64,000 nt of DNA from Tenacibaculum sp. AHE14PA (GCF_019278465.1 NZ_CP058983.1:1859501-1923500); one strand, 5' to 3'. Positions 7,541-16,764 are shown, counted from the first letter of the stretch. Program-made: numbers and translations. Notes: generated by a model from the sequence alone, not told the origin.

Positions 7541-10085
7541 ATATTCTTATTTAGTAGTATTTTTAATCGCCTTTTTATCGGCGAATACACAAGCACAAAA
7601 CACCATAACTAAAGATAGCACATCCACTGGTAATGTTATTCCTTATAAAAAAGGAGAACAATATATACTTGGCGGAATAACTGTTACGGGTTTACAGAAG
7701 TTTAGCGAGCAAACAATAAGAGTTTACACTGGTCTAATTGATGGTCAGTCTATAAAACTACCTGGAGACAAACTTACCAGCGCTATTAAAAAACTTTATG
7801 AAAGTAAGCAGTTTAATGAAGTAGATGTTTATCTATCTAAAAAAGATGGTGAAACTGTTTATCTTTTATTTGATGTTAAAGAACTTCCTCAACTAACAGA
7901 CATTTCTGTTTCGGGTATTAGCAAGTCTAAAGCAAAAGAACTTAAAAAAGATACTGAACTTAAAAAAGGAGCTATGGTTACAGATAACTTAATCGTAACT
8001 ACAAGAAATTATATTAAAAAGAAATATACCGATAAAGGGTTTTTAAAAACAAAGGTTTCTTTAAATACAAAAAAAGACACATCTGACATAAACACTGTTA
8101 GTATGGATATTTTTATAGACAAAGGAAGTCGTATCAAAATTAAAGAAATTAACTTTATAGGTAACGAAGCAATGTCTAACAGTACCTTGCGTGGAATTAT
8201 GAAAAACACCAAACGTAAAATTTTTGGTCGTTTTTGGAAATCATCTAAGTACATATTAGATGACTATAAAGAAGATTTAGAAAATATTCTTGAAAAATAT
8301 AGTGAAAACGGATACCGTGATGCACGTATTTTGTCTGATAAACTTATCTGGAATGAAGACAATACAATTAACCTTGATATTACATTAGAAGAAGGTCGTC
8401 AATACCGTTTTGACGAAATAAAATTCATAGGAAACAAAACCTATTCTGATAAATTCTTACAAAATTTATTACGTATTGATAAAGGAGATGTCTATAACGG
8501 AAAAGTTTTAAAAGAACGCATTTCAGGTGATGGAACTCCAAATTCTCAAGATATTCAAACATTATATCACAACAATGGATATTTGTTTTCTCAAATAAAC
8601 GCTATAGAAACTAAAGTAGATAATGATTCTATTACCGTAGAAGTTCGTATTCGTGAAGACGAACAAGCTACCATTAAAAAAGTAACGGTTAGTGGAAACG
8701 AAAAAACAAATGACCACGTTATTTATAGAGAACTACGTGTAAAGCCAGGTGATTTATTTAGTCGTCAAAATATTATTAGATCTATACGTGAAATTGGTCA
8801 GTTAGGTTTCTTTGACGCCAATGTAACTCCAGATGTTAAACCAAACTACCAAGATAAAACGGCTGATATTGATTTTTCTGTTGTAGAAAAAGGTGGAAGT
8901 CAGATTGAGCTACAAGGTGGTTATGGAGGTGGATCATTTATAGGAACACTAGGACTATCTTTTAATAACTTCTCTTTTAGAAATATTTTTAATAAAGAAG
9001 CCTACAAACCATTACCTATGGGTGACGGTCAAAAACTATCATTACGCTTACAGGCTAGTCAAACTTATAATACTTATAGTTTTTCTTTTACAGAGCCATG
9101 GTTAGGTGGTAAAAAACCACAATCTTTATCATTTTCTGTTTATTTATCTAATCAATATAGATACGATTTTCAAACCAATAGAGTAGATAAAGATCAGAGT
9201 TTAAGTATTATTGGAGCTTCTATTGGTTTAGGAAGACGTTTAAGTTGGCCTGATGATTATTTTTCTCTATCTCAAAACATAAGTTACCAAAGAATCGACC
9301 TACAAAACTACGGTTATAGAGTAGGGTCCTCTAACGATGTTATTAGCGATGGAAACTTAAATAACCTAGCGTATAGTGTTGCGCTTAGTCGTAACTCTAC
9401 AGGGCCTAGTTTAATATTTCCTAGTTATGGTTCTGAGTTTACTATTAAAGCAAAGGCTACATTTCCTTATTCATTAGTTAATGGAAAAGATTATACAGAG
9501 GATGAAAACCCAACTAACGACCAGAGGCAAGCATATTTGGCCGACAAATATAGATGGCTAGAGTACTATAAATTATCTGCAAAAGGAAAATGGTACACTT
9601 CATTATCTTCAAACAATAAATTAGTATTAATGTCTAATTTTGAAATGGGGTATTTAGGAAGCTATAACAGTGAATTAGGTTTAACGCCTGTTGAGAGATA
9701 TTTTGTTGGTGGTGATGGTATTGCTCAAGGACAATTAGATGGTAGAGAAACTATTGGATTAAGAGGTTATGAGAACAATAGAATCTCATCTGTTGATGGT
9801 GGAGCAATATACAACAAGTTTCAAATGGAATTACGCTACTCTATAACAGACAAGCCTTCTGCATCAATATATACTTTAGGGTTTTTAGAAGCTGGTAACT
9901 CTTATAACAATTTTAGTGAATTTAATCCGTTTCAATTAAAGCGTTCAGCTGGTATGGGTATTCGTATATTTATGCCTGCATTTGGATTACTAGGTATCGA
10001 TTTTGCCCACGGGTTTGATCCATTACCAGGACAATCTGAAAAATCTGGATGGCAAACACATTTTATCATCGGAAGACAGTTCTAA
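7533..10085 (+). CDS. bamA: Outer membrane protein assembly factor BamA
   Basis: Central subunit of the BAM machine that inserts beta-barrels into the outer membrane. From ATG 7533 it has 850 residues: a signal peptide (ending near ANTQAQ), five POTRA repeats (about 35-460), and a C-terminal Omp85 barrel with the VRGF-like LRGYENNRIS late in the barrel and a terminal aromatic residue (GRQF). The ATG overlaps the uppS stop by eight bases, indicating translational coupling. It is followed by two ompH/skp genes, the expected chaperone partners. Confidence 0.94.
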   Translation: MNKYSYLVVFLIAFLSANTQAQNTITKDSTSTGNVIPYKKGEQYILGGITVTGLQKFSEQTIRVYTGLIDGQSIKLPGDKLTSAIKKLYESKQFNEVDVYLSKKDGETVYLLFDVKELPQLTDISVSGISKSKAKELKKDTELKKGAMVTDNLIVTTRNYIKKKYTDKGFLKTKVSLNTKKDTSDINTVSMDIFIDKGSRIKIKEINFIGNEAMSNSTLRGIMKNTKRKIFGRFWKSSKYILDDYKEDLENILEKYSENGYRDARILSDKLIWNEDNTINLDITLEEGRQYRFDEIKFIGNKTYSDKFLQNLLRIDKGDVYNGKVLKERISGDGTPNSQDIQTLYHNNGYLFSQINAIETKVDNDSITVEVRIREDEQATIKKVTVSGNEKTNDHVIYRELRVKPGDLFSRQNIIRSIREIGQLGFFDANVTPDVKPNYQDKTADIDFSVVEKGGSQIELQGGYGGGSFIGTLGLSFNNFSFRNIFNKEAYKPLPMGDGQKLSLRLQASQTYNTYSFSFTEPWLGGKKPQSLSFSVYLSNQYRYDFQTNRVDKDQSLSIIGASIGLGRRLSWPDDYFSLSQNISYQRIDLQNYGYRVGSSNDVISDGNLNNLAYSVALSRNSTGPSLIFPSYGSEFTIKAKATFPYSLVNGKDYTEDENPTNDQRQAYLADKYRWLEYYKLSAKGKWYTSLSSNNKLVLMSNFEMGYLGSYNSELGLTPVERYFVGGDGIAQGQLDGRETIGLRGYENNRISSVDGGAIYNKFQMELRYSITDKPSASIYTLGFLEAGNSYNNFSEFNPFQLKRSAGMGIRIFMPAFGLLGIDFAHGFDPLPGQSEKSGWQTHFIIGRQF

Positions 10086-10111
10086 AAACTTACAATTCTA
10101 ATAATCGTTTT

Positions 10112-10128
10112 TTGGCACGGTTTTTTCT
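10112..10128 (+). promoter_or_regulatory. Candidate sigma-54 type promoter before ompH
   Basis: TTGGCACGGTTTTTTCT matches the sigma-54 (RpoN) consensus YTGGCACGrNNNTTGCW at all fixed positions but one (G of TTGC is T). It lies 18 bp before the ompH ATG, a suitable distance for a -24/-12 promoter. Whether RpoN is used here is inference. Confidence 0.45.
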
Positions 10129-10145
10129 AAATACATTATAGTAAC

Positions 10146-10943
10146 ATGAAAAAAAGTATTTTATCAATCGTTCTTTTATTTATTACAACTATTGCTCTTG
10201 GGCAAAGAAGTCAGCGTATTGCATATATTGATATGGAATATATTCTTCAAAATATCCCAGAATATTTAGAAGCTCAAAATTCTTTAGATGCTAAAGTTGA
10301 AAAATGGAAAACTAAATTAGATAAAGAAGCGAGGGCTATAGAAGTTTTAAAAACTGACTTAACTAACGAAAAAGCAATTTTAACAACAGATTTGGTTGTA
10401 GAACGTGAGGAAGATATAACTATTAAACAAGAATCATTGCGCAGGTTAGAATCGTTATACTTTGGCCCAAAGGGAGATATGTATAATTTAAGAAAGCAAT
10501 TAATAAAACCTATTCAAGATCAAGTTTATAATGCAGTGCAATCTATAGCTTCTAGAAAAAAATATGATTTCGTTTTTGATAAATCTAGTGAGCTTGTTAT
10601 GTTGTATTCCAACAAAAAACACGATATTAGCGAACTTATTGTTAAAATAATAAACATTGACCAGAAAAAGCAACAGAGGAGTGATAAAATAGCTGAAAAG
10701 AAAGCATTGCTTAAAAACGAAAGTTTAACTGACTCTCAAAAAGATAAAATAGCTCAAAAAGAAGCGCTTAGAAAGAAAAAGCAAAATGATAGGTTTGCTA
10801 AAATTAAGCAAATTGAAGAAAAAAGACAAGCTAAATTAAAGCAAAGAGCTGACGCAAGAAAGTTATTAAAAGAAAAGAAAGATGCTTTAAGAAAAGCTCA
10901 AGAGGAAGCAAGAAAAGAGGCTGAAGCAAAAAAGAACAAATAA
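10146..10943 (+). CDS. OmpH/Skp family periplasmic chaperone, long form
   Basis: Periplasmic holdase for unfolded outer membrane proteins. A signal peptide (MKKSILSIVLLFITTIALGQ) is followed by QRIAYIDMEYILQNIPEY, the Skp start, then a long coiled-coil. The conserved YDFVFDKSSELVMLYSN stretch is near residues 139-155. Unlike the next gene it has an extra highly charged Lys/Glu/Ala-rich tail (about 180-265) predicted to be helical. It lies between bamA and the shorter paralogue. Confidence 0.9.
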   Translation: MKKSILSIVLLFITTIALGQRSQRIAYIDMEYILQNIPEYLEAQNSLDAKVEKWKTKLDKEARAIEVLKTDLTNEKAILTTDLVVEREEDITIKQESLRRLESLYFGPKGDMYNLRKQLIKPIQDQVYNAVQSIASRKKYDFVFDKSSELVMLYSNKKHDISELIVKIINIDQKKQQRSDKIAEKKALLKNESLTDSQKDKIAQKEALRKKKQNDRFAKIKQIEEKRQAKLKQRADARKLLKEKKDALRKAQEEARKEAEAKKNK

Positions 10944-10983
10944 ATCAAGAATAAAGAACAATAAATTAAATTAAAAAACAAAG

Positions 10984-11493
10984 ATGAAACATTTTAAAAC
11001 GTTAGTATTAGTTGCAATTTTCACAATTGGATTAGGTAGTGTGGCAAATGCACAAAAAACTGCACATATAAACACTGATAAGTTATTATCTGAAATGCCT
11101 GCAACCAAAGCAATGAAGATTGAGTTAGAGAAATTAAACAAAACTTACCGTGACGATATCGAAGCTATGTACAAAACAGTACAAGCTAAAATGAAGAAAT
11201 ATGAAGCGGAAGGTAAGAGCCAAACACAAGAAGTAAATCAAAAAAGAGGTTTAGAGATTCAGCAAGATTCTCAAAGAATCAAACAAGCTGAACAGGCTGC
11301 TGGACAAGAAATGCAAAAGAAATATCAAGAAAAAACACTTCCTATCTTAAAGAAAGCTGAGCAAGCAATTAAAGATGTTGCTGCTGCTAAAGGAATTATT
11401 TATGTATTTGACGCTGCACCAGGTAAAGGTTTAATCGTTTATGATAAAGGTGAAAACATTTATGATGCTGTTAAAGCTAAATTAGGATTTTAA
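10984..11493 (+). CDS. OmpH/Skp family periplasmic chaperone, short form
   Basis: A 169-residue Skp-like protein with a signal peptide (ending near SVANAQ), the motif KTAHINTDKLLSEMPATKAM, a coiled-coil arm and the terminal core segment GIIYVFDAAPGKGLIVYDKG. It is a tandem paralogue of the preceding gene, 40 bp downstream. The strong palindrome at 11518-11551 ends the unit. Confidence 0.92.
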   Translation: MKHFKTLVLVAIFTIGLGSVANAQKTAHINTDKLLSEMPATKAMKIELEKLNKTYRDDIEAMYKTVQAKMKKYEAEGKSQTQEVNQKRGLEIQQDSQRIKQAEQAAGQEMQKKYQEKTLPILKKAEQAIKDVAAAKGIIYVFDAAPGKGLIVYDKGENIYDAVKAKLGF

Positions 11494-11517
11494 ATATAAA
11501 ACCTAAAAAAATATGTT

Positions 11518-11551
11518 ATAAAAATCCTGCTGAATTCAGCAGGATTTTTAT
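11518..11551. terminator. 34-bp perfect palindrome, terminator after ompH
   Basis: The two 17-base arms (ATAAAAATCCTGCTGAA and its exact complement) meet with no spacer at GAATTC. The RNA would form a long hairpin flanked by A and U runs, typical of a factor-independent terminator. It lies 24 bp after the ompH stop and 12 bp before murI. Confidence 0.85.
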
Positions 11552-11563
11552 TTTTGTTATATT

Positions 11564-12358
11564 ATGAAAAAAGACAATCAAAAACCTATTGGTATATTCG
11601 ACTCTGGAATTGGAGGCACCTCTATTTGGAAGGAAATTAACGCTCTATTACCAAACGAAAGTACGATATACCTGTCTGATAGTAAAAACGCTCCCTATGG
11701 GCAAAAAACAAAGGAAGAGATTTTAGATTTATCAATTAAAAACACAGAATTATTAATAAACAAAGGCTGTAAACTTATCGTTGTAGCTTGTAATACTGCT
11801 ACCACAAATGCAATAGATTATTTAAGGAATAATTATAACTTACCGATTATAGGTATTGAGCCAGCAATTAAGCCTGCTTCTATTCAAACCAAAAGAGGTA
11901 TTATTGGTATTTTAGCCACCAAAGGAACACTTAATAGCAGACTATTTGAACAAACGTCTGCAACGATAGGTAATAGCATCACGATTATAGAACAAATTGG
12001 AACTGGCCTTGTTGAACTTATTGAAAATGGTAAAATTCATTCAACAGAAATGACAAATTTACTAAAGAAACACTTAAAACCAATGCTTTATTCTAAATGT
12101 GACTATATTGTCTTAGGCTGTACACATTACCCATACCTTATTCCTCAAATAAAAGAAATAGTAGGAAATACTGTGCGTATTATTGATTCTGGTGAGGCTG
12201 TTGCAAGACAAACAAAAAATATTTTAATAAGAGAAAACCTTATTTCAAATTCAAATGTTGATATTGAGAATATTTTTTACACCAATAAAGACAAAACCGT
12301 TTTAGATCTTATTTTAGAGGACTATAAAAGAGCAACTGTGGCTTATTTAGATTTTTAA
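11564..12358 (+). CDS. murI: Glutamate racemase
   Basis: Makes D-glutamate for peptidoglycan. GIFDSGIGGTSIW is at residues 10-22. The two catalytic cysteines are in VACNTATTNA (about 75) and LGCTHYPYL (about 185). The length of 264 is normal. It has only 12 bp between the ompH terminator and its ATG, so its promoter must lie inside or before the terminator. It converges with the PorP/SprF gene and overlaps it by four bases at the stops. Confidence 0.95.
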   Translation: MKKDNQKPIGIFDSGIGGTSIWKEINALLPNESTIYLSDSKNAPYGQKTKEEILDLSIKNTELLINKGCKLIVVACNTATTNAIDYLRNNYNLPIIGIEPAIKPASIQTKRGIIGILATKGTLNSRLFEQTSATIGNSITIIEQIGTGLVELIENGKIHSTEMTNLLKKHLKPMLYSKCDYIVLGCTHYPYLIPQIKEIVGNTVRIIDSGEAVARQTKNILIRENLISNSNVDIENIFYTNKDKTVLDLILEDYKRATVAYLDF

Positions 12359-13320
12359 AAGCTTCCGTTTATATTAGGGCAAGCTGACCCTCTACGCTTT
12401 CGGCATAAAACATTTATTCCAAAAGATAATTGGTGAAATCCACCGTTAGAGAAAACAACATCACCACTTTGTTGCGTGTAAGTATAGGCAAACATTAAAT
12501 TTTTATAATTTACCCCAACTATTGGAGTTATATAATGAGCATTACCAAATACACTACTATCTAAACTCCTACGATACGAAAGTGCTGCCCACAACTGAGT
12601 TGTTTCTAATTTTTTATAAATTTTAAAGTTTACATCAGCAATCTTTTCACCTGTTTGTTCTTTATATTGTAACATTGCAGATGGTTCGAATTGTAGTTTA
12701 TCTTCATCTCCGAAAAAATAACCAGCACCGACAATATAATTTCTCAAATTAAGAGATTCAAAATCGGGGTTCAAATCATTTTTTGCTGAAAGCATAATAT
12801 TTTTTACTGTAAAATAAGATGAAAAACCTTTATGATGATAAGAAAGTCCAAAATCAGCATTAAAATAAAAATCACTTTGTATAATTTGACTGACAGCGGG
12901 GTCATTTACAAACCTTGTTTGGTCAACTTCGTTTTGAACAACAGACATAGATAGACCAAATGATAACTGTTTAAATAAATTTTCGTTACCTAAGTTTAGG
13001 TGATAAGCATAAGTAGCTTGTAAACCTTTTTGCGAATGGTATCCATTTTTATCATTAAAAAGTATAAATCCGTAAGCAGCGTTAGAATTCTCATTAAACT
13101 TAGCATGAAAACTTGCTGTTTGTAGAGAAGGAGCATCTTTTACTCCAATCCATTGCTGACGGGCTGTTAAACGCAACTTACCACAATCACCAATACCTGC
13201 TGCGGTTGGGTGTAATAAATAAACATTATCAGATAAATAATCTGCATAGATTGGTAATGTTTCCTGACCGTATGTTTTAGATAAAAAAATTAAAAAAAAC
13301 AAGACTACAATTCTTTTCAT
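12355..13320 (-). CDS. PorP/SprF family type IX secretion membrane protein
   Basis: An outer membrane barrel related to PorP/SprF, which takes part in type IX secretion and gliding-adhesin handling. From ATG 13320 it has a signal peptide (MKRIVVLFFLIFLSKTYGQ), then the family start with YLLHPTAAGI and RQQWIGVKDAP, followed by alternating beta strands. The N-terminal extension in the longest frame is dropped because the signal peptide begins at this ATG. No OmpA-like or adhesin gene is next to it, so it is an orphan copy. Confidence 0.88.
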   Translation of the reverse strand: MKRIVVLFFLIFLSKTYGQETLPIYADYLSDNVYLLHPTAAGIGDCGKLRLTARQQWIGVKDAPSLQTASFHAKFNENSNAAYGFILFNDKNGYHSQKGLQATYAYHLNLGNENLFKQLSFGLSMSVVQNEVDQTRFVNDPAVSQIIQSDFYFNADFGLSYHHKGFSSYFTVKNIMLSAKNDLNPDFESLNLRNYIVGAGYFFGDEDKLQFEPSAMLQYKEQTGEKIADVNFKIYKKLETTQLWAALSYRRSLDSSVFGNAHYITPIVGVNYKNLMFAYTYTQQSGDVVFSNGGFHQLSFGINVLCRKRRGSACPNINGSF

Positions 13321-13513
13321 AAGTTTTAATTTACTAATAGCCCTCAAATATAAACAAGTGAAACAAGAAATACTCTTAATATATAAAAAGTAAGTGCATT
13401 ATTTAATAAATTAACTTTGTAAAAAAGCTATTAGATATCTATATATCTCTTAACTAAAACTTTACAAGACCACGACATATACTATAAAATTTAACAATTA
13501 ATTTAAGGGAATT

Positions 13514-13579
13514 AACGAAACTAATTTTACTTTTGTGGTAGAAAAAGAAATTGAAAAAGTGCCAGTTTCGTTTTTTTTT
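13514..13579 (+). terminator. Possible hairpin with T-run (weak)
   Basis: AACGAAACT at 13514-13522 pairs with AGTTTCGTT at 13564-13572, which runs into nine T. The 41-base loop is long for a terminator. The same right arm could instead pair through CCAGTTT (13562-13568) with AAACTGG (13621-13627). No gene upstream on this strand needs it. Confidence 0.25.
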
Positions 13580-13687
13580 AATTTTAAGAAATTTGAAGGG
13601 TTTTTTCTAATAAATTAAACAAACTGGTGCCTCAATTTACACTTTACACATATTCTTTTCTTCAGAAGGTTTTTTAAAACCATAAAG

Positions 13688-13705
13688 AGATTTTTGCAAA
13701 AATCT
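13688..13705. repeat. Perfect 18-bp palindrome
   Basis: AGATTTTTGCAAAAATCT reads the same on both strands. It lies 62 bp upstream of the broken DUF3781 gene and could be an operator or chance in A+T-rich DNA. Confidence 0.5.
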
Positions 13706-13715
13706 ATAAGTGCGT

Positions 13716-13729
13716 GTTATTTAAATAAC
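13716..13729. repeat. Perfect 14-bp palindrome
   Basis: GTTATTTAAATAAC is self-complementary and lies 10 bp after the 18-bp palindrome. Two such sites so close together may form a regulatory site for the DUF3781 gene, though low-complexity A+T sequence makes chance likely. Confidence 0.4.
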
Positions 13730-13766
13730 TTTAAAATAAATAAAAAATTGTATCACTTAAAATAAA

Positions 13767-14037
13767 ATGCTAATAAATAAAAGTGTTATTTTAAAGAAAC
13801 ATTGCTATACAGCATTAGTTTATCAGAGAATAAATAAAAAATTGTCTACTTTATTTTTCTAAAAAAGAAATAGAAACCTTGATATACGAATCAATAAAAG
13901 AAGCTGATTTGAAGTGTTTTGAAAAGATTGGCAAGAATTTCTATATTTCAAATAGTACAAATAATATAAAAATTACAGTAAATTCTGCTACTTATAGAAT
14001 TATAACCGTTGATAAAATTTATAACAATAACATATAA
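13767..14037 (+). pseudogene. DUF3781 family gene broken by a one-base frameshift
   Basis: The frame from ATG 13767 reads MLINKSVILKKHCYTALVYQ, then RINKKLSTLFF, and stops at 13860-13862. The next frame continues from 13858 as SKKEIETLIYESIKEADLKC, then FEKIGKNFYISNST and ITVNSATYRIITVDKI, ending at 14037. Together they give an ~89-residue protein with the CYTxLVYxRINKKL and FEKIGKNxYI...RIITVDKI pattern I recognise as DUF3781. Removing one T from the T run at 13854-13858 would restore a single frame. The coding halves look otherwise intact, so the break is recent or a sequencing error. The protein's function is unknown. Confidence 0.8.
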
Positions 14038-14042
14038 ACTCA

Positions 14043-14079
14043 AAAAAAACACTTTAGAGAAACCTAAAGTGTTTTTTTT
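14043..14079. terminator. Bidirectional terminator between DUF3781 and dsbD
   Basis: AACACTTTAG and CTAAAGTGTT form a stem with a six-base loop, flanked by A on the left and T on the right, so it can stop transcription from either side. It lies between two convergent genes. Confidence 0.85.
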
Positions 14080-14086
14080 AAAAAAG

Positions 14087-16066
14087 CTATTTTTTAAAAT
14101 TACCAATTCCTTTTTCTAACCAATTATAATATTCATCAGCATTTGGTGTATAAGAAACCGGATCTATTAAGTTTGTTTCATCATGAGCCATTAATACATA
14201 AAATGGCTGTGAGTTTGCTTTATATTTTAAGGTTTGTAATTCACTCCATTTTTGACCTATATATTTTAACTTTTTACCAGGATTCAATTTAGAATCTACA
14301 ACCTCATCTTTGTTTAAAGCTCTTTTATCATCAACATATAAAGAAATTAAAACAACTTTATTTTTTAAAACATCAAGCACTTTAGGTTTTACCCAAACAT
14401 TTTGTTCCATCTTACGGCAATTAACACAAGCATGACCCGTAAAATCTATCATTACCGGCTTACCAATTTTCTTTGCATATGCAAGGCCTTTATCGTAATC
14501 ATGAAAAGAAACAATGTCGTGAGGTGGCATTAAATGAGCCCCTTCAGGTAAATTACTATGAGTATCTGTTTTACTACTAGAAACAGTAATTGAATTTTGT
14601 TTTGTATACCCTACTCCGTATGGCGATTCGCTATAATGTTGCGGTGGCGGAAAAGCACTTATTAAGTTTAAAGGCGCACCCCATAAACCAGGCAACATAT
14701 AAATAGTAAATGCTCCTACAACCAACCCTAAAGATAATCTTCCTACAGAAATATGCTTTTGTGGACTATCGTGAGGTAATTGTATTTTACCTAATAAATA
14801 AAATGTTAAAGCACCAAATATAGCAATCCATATTGCAATAAAAACTTCTCTTTCTAATAAGTGTAATTGCATTACTAAATCGGCATTCGATAAAAATTTA
14901 AATGCCAATGCTAATTCTAAAAACCCTAAAACAACTTTTACTGTATTTAACCATCCGCCAGATTTTGGTAATGAATTTAACCAACCCGGAAACGCTGCAA
15001 ATAATGCAAATGGCAATGCAATGGCTAAAGAAAACCCTAGCATACCAATTATAGGTGCTAAACCTCCTTTTGATGCTGCCTCAACTAATAATGTACCTAC
15101 AATAGGCCCTGTACAAGAAAATGATACAATTGCTAAAGCTAACGCCATGAAAAAGATACCAATTAAACCTCCCCTATCTGCTTGCGAATCTACTTTTGTA
15201 GCCCAAGAACTTGGTAAGGTAATCTCAAAAGCACCTAAAAAAGATACAGCAAAAATTACTAATATCAAGAAAAATGAAATATTAAACCAAACATTAGTTG
15301 ATAGTGCGTTTAATGCATCAGCCCCAAAAACACCGGTTACAACTGTACCTAATAAAACATATATTGCAATAATCGATACCCCATAAATAATGGCATTTTT
15401 AATTCCTTTAGCTTTGCTTTTACTTTGTTTTGTAAAAAAGCTTACTGTCATAGGAATCATCGGAAAAACACAAGGTGTTAACAATGCTGCAAAACCAGAT
15501 AAAAAAGCAATAAAGAAAATACTTAATAATCCTTTTTTACTTTTTTCAGAGTCATTATCAGATTTAGCTTTGTTAGCAATCGCGTTGCTCTTAGAAACGC
15601 TATTTGTCAAATCAAAAACTAAATCGATTTCTTTTGGAGGCAAACACTTTTCGTCTGTACATGCAATAAACTCAACAAATGCAATTACTTCTTTAACTTT
15701 TAAGTCTACTAATTCTATTTCTTGTTCAAAAACAGCTTTATAAGCGAATGACTTAATATTCATTCCCTCCTCATTAAAAAGCTTTGTGAATTTAACTTTT
15801 CCTTTAGGCTCTTTTGTATTTCCTACTAACTTTAAATTACCGCCATCATCATCATAGGTAAAAGTGGTTGGTATTGGACCGCCTTTTGGTACTTCCTGAG
15901 AATAGAGACTCCAGTTTTCCTTTATAGTAGCTTCTGTAATTAATTTATATTTTGAATCTGATATTTTCTCAACTTTTGTTGTCCATTTTATAGGATTAAA
16001 TATCTGACCTCTTACTGTTATTGTGCTGATTAACAAAACCAGCAGTAGTAGCGTTATTTTTTTCAT
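14087..16066 (-). CDS. dsbD: Protein-disulfide reductase DsbD
   Basis: Carries reducing power from cytoplasmic thioredoxin across the inner membrane to periplasmic partners. The 659 residues run in order: signal peptide (1-20), DsbD-alpha domain (about 22-150) with the cysteine pair in [11 protein letters not shown], eight or so membrane helices (about 178-460) with the [10 protein letters not shown] and [10 protein letters not shown] motifs holding one cysteine each, and a C-terminal thioredoxin-like domain with CVNC at 547-550. All expected cysteines are present. A second alpha-like domain is encoded just upstream at 16089-16535, 22 bp away. Confidence 0.93.
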   Translation of the reverse strand: MKKITLLLLVLLISTITVRGQIFNPIKWTTKVEKISDSKYKLITEATIKENWSLYSQEVPKGGPIPTTFTYDDDGGNLKLVGNTKEPKGKVKFTKLFNEEGMNIKSFAYKAVFEQEIELVDLKVKEVIAFVEFIACTDEKCLPPKEIDLVFDLTNSVSKSNAIANKAKSDNDSEKSKKGLLSIFFIAFLSGFAALLTPCVFPMIPMTVSFFTKQSKSKAKGIKNAIIYGVSIIAIYVLLGTVVTGVFGADALNALSTNVWFNISFFLILVIFAVSFLGAFEITLPSSWATKVDSQADRGGLIGIFFMALALAIVSFSCTGPIVGTLLVEAASKGGLAPIIGMLGFSLAIALPFALFAAFPGWLNSLPKSGGWLNTVKVVLGFLELALAFKFLSNADLVMQLHLLEREVFIAIWIAIFGALTFYLLGKIQLPHDSPQKHISVGRLSLGLVVGAFTIYMLPGLWGAPLNLISAFPPPQHYSESPYGVGYTKQNSITVSSSKTDTHSNLPEGAHLMPPHDIVSFHDYDKGLAYAKKIGKPVMIDFTGHACVNCRKMEQNVWVKPKVLDVLKNKVVLISLYVDDKRALNKDEVVDSKLNPGKKLKYIGQKWSELQTLKYKANSQPFYVLMAHDETNLIDPVSYTPNADEYYNWLEKGIGNFKK

Positions 16067-16088
16067 CTAAATTATATTGATGTATTAT

Positions 16089-16535
16089 TTAATTAATCAT
16101 AAAAGATAAATCTTCTTCTTTAGGGGGTAAACAATTTTCATCTGAACAAACCATATACTCTACAGTACCTTTAATAATAAACTTCTCTTGTGTTTTTAAC
16201 CTAATACGTTGTTTAAAAACTGCTTTTTCATCAAAATATTTAATACGCATATCAAACATTTCATCATCTACAACATGTCCTTCGTCTTCTTTTGTATTTC
16301 CTTTTTTTAAATATCTTTTATCTCCTATAAATGAAAATAATGTAGGTATAGGACCTCCTTTAGGTATTTCCTGAGAATAGATATGCCATTCATCATCAAG
16401 TATAGCTGTGGCAATTAATTCTATTTCTTGATTTGATATCTTTTTTACTGATGTTGTCCATTTTACTGGGCTGTGAATTTGCCCATAAGAAACAAGACTT
16501 ATTATAAATAGTAATACTGATACTAATTTCTTCAT
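16089..16535 (-). CDS. Stand-alone DsbD-alpha-like periplasmic protein
   Basis: A 148-residue exported protein (signal MKKLVSVLLFIISLVSYGQ) that matches the N-terminal alpha domain of its neighbour DsbD nearly segment by segment: [32 protein letters not shown] and the cysteine pair in CSDENCLPPKEEDLSF. The membrane and thioredoxin parts are absent. It is the first gene of the unit, 22 bp before dsbD. It most likely arose by tandem duplication of the alpha domain and could relay electrons between DsbD and a target; that role is inferred. Confidence 0.85.
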   Translation of the reverse strand: MKKLVSVLLFIISLVSYGQIHSPVKWTTSVKKISNQEIELIATAILDDEWHIYSQEIPKGGPIPTLFSFIGDKRYLKKGNTKEDEGHVVDDEMFDMRIKYFDEKAVFKQRIRLKTQEKFIIKGTVEYMVCSDENCLPPKEEDLSFMIN

Positions 16536-16605
16536 TATTATACAATTAATACGGTTGTTCTAATTTTTGTAAAAATAACACCTTTCTATATTAAATTCGG
16601 TTACA

Positions 16606-16628
16606 TTTAAAAAGTTTAACTTTTTAAA
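16606..16628. repeat. Near-perfect inverted repeat upstream of DsbD-alpha gene
   Basis: TTTAAAAAGTT and AACTTTTTAAA face each other around one base. It lies 71 bp before the start of the minus-strand gene, between that gene and the tRNA terminator. Possible operator; A+T-rich, so weak. Confidence 0.35.
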
Positions 16629-16637
16629 TATTCGAAC

Positions 16638-16672
16638 AAAAAAAAAGAGTAATCATTTCTGATTACTCTTTT
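16638..16672 (-). terminator. Terminator of the first tRNA-fMet gene
   Basis: On the minus strand AAGAGTAATC pairs with GATTACTCTT around a six-base loop and is followed by a T run, immediately downstream of the tRNA 3' end at 16677. Confidence 0.85.
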
Positions 16673-16674
16673 GT

Positions 16675-16758
<84 letters not shown>

Positions 16759-16764
<6 letters not shown>

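Larger units (their letters stand above)
13348..13766. other. Gene-poor A+T-rich gap with palindromes
   Basis: No open frame here looks like a protein. It holds three inverted repeats: a 9-bp stem (13514-13522 with 13564-13572) followed by a run of T, a perfect 18-bp palindrome (13688-13705) and a perfect 14-bp palindrome (13716-13729). It lies between the PorP/SprF gene start and the broken DUF3781 gene and may hold promoters for both. Confidence 0.6.

Noticed and set aside
15021-15743. Two plus-strand open frames inside dsbD
   Set aside because: They are antisense shadows of the transmembrane coding region of dsbD, which has all its expected motifs.
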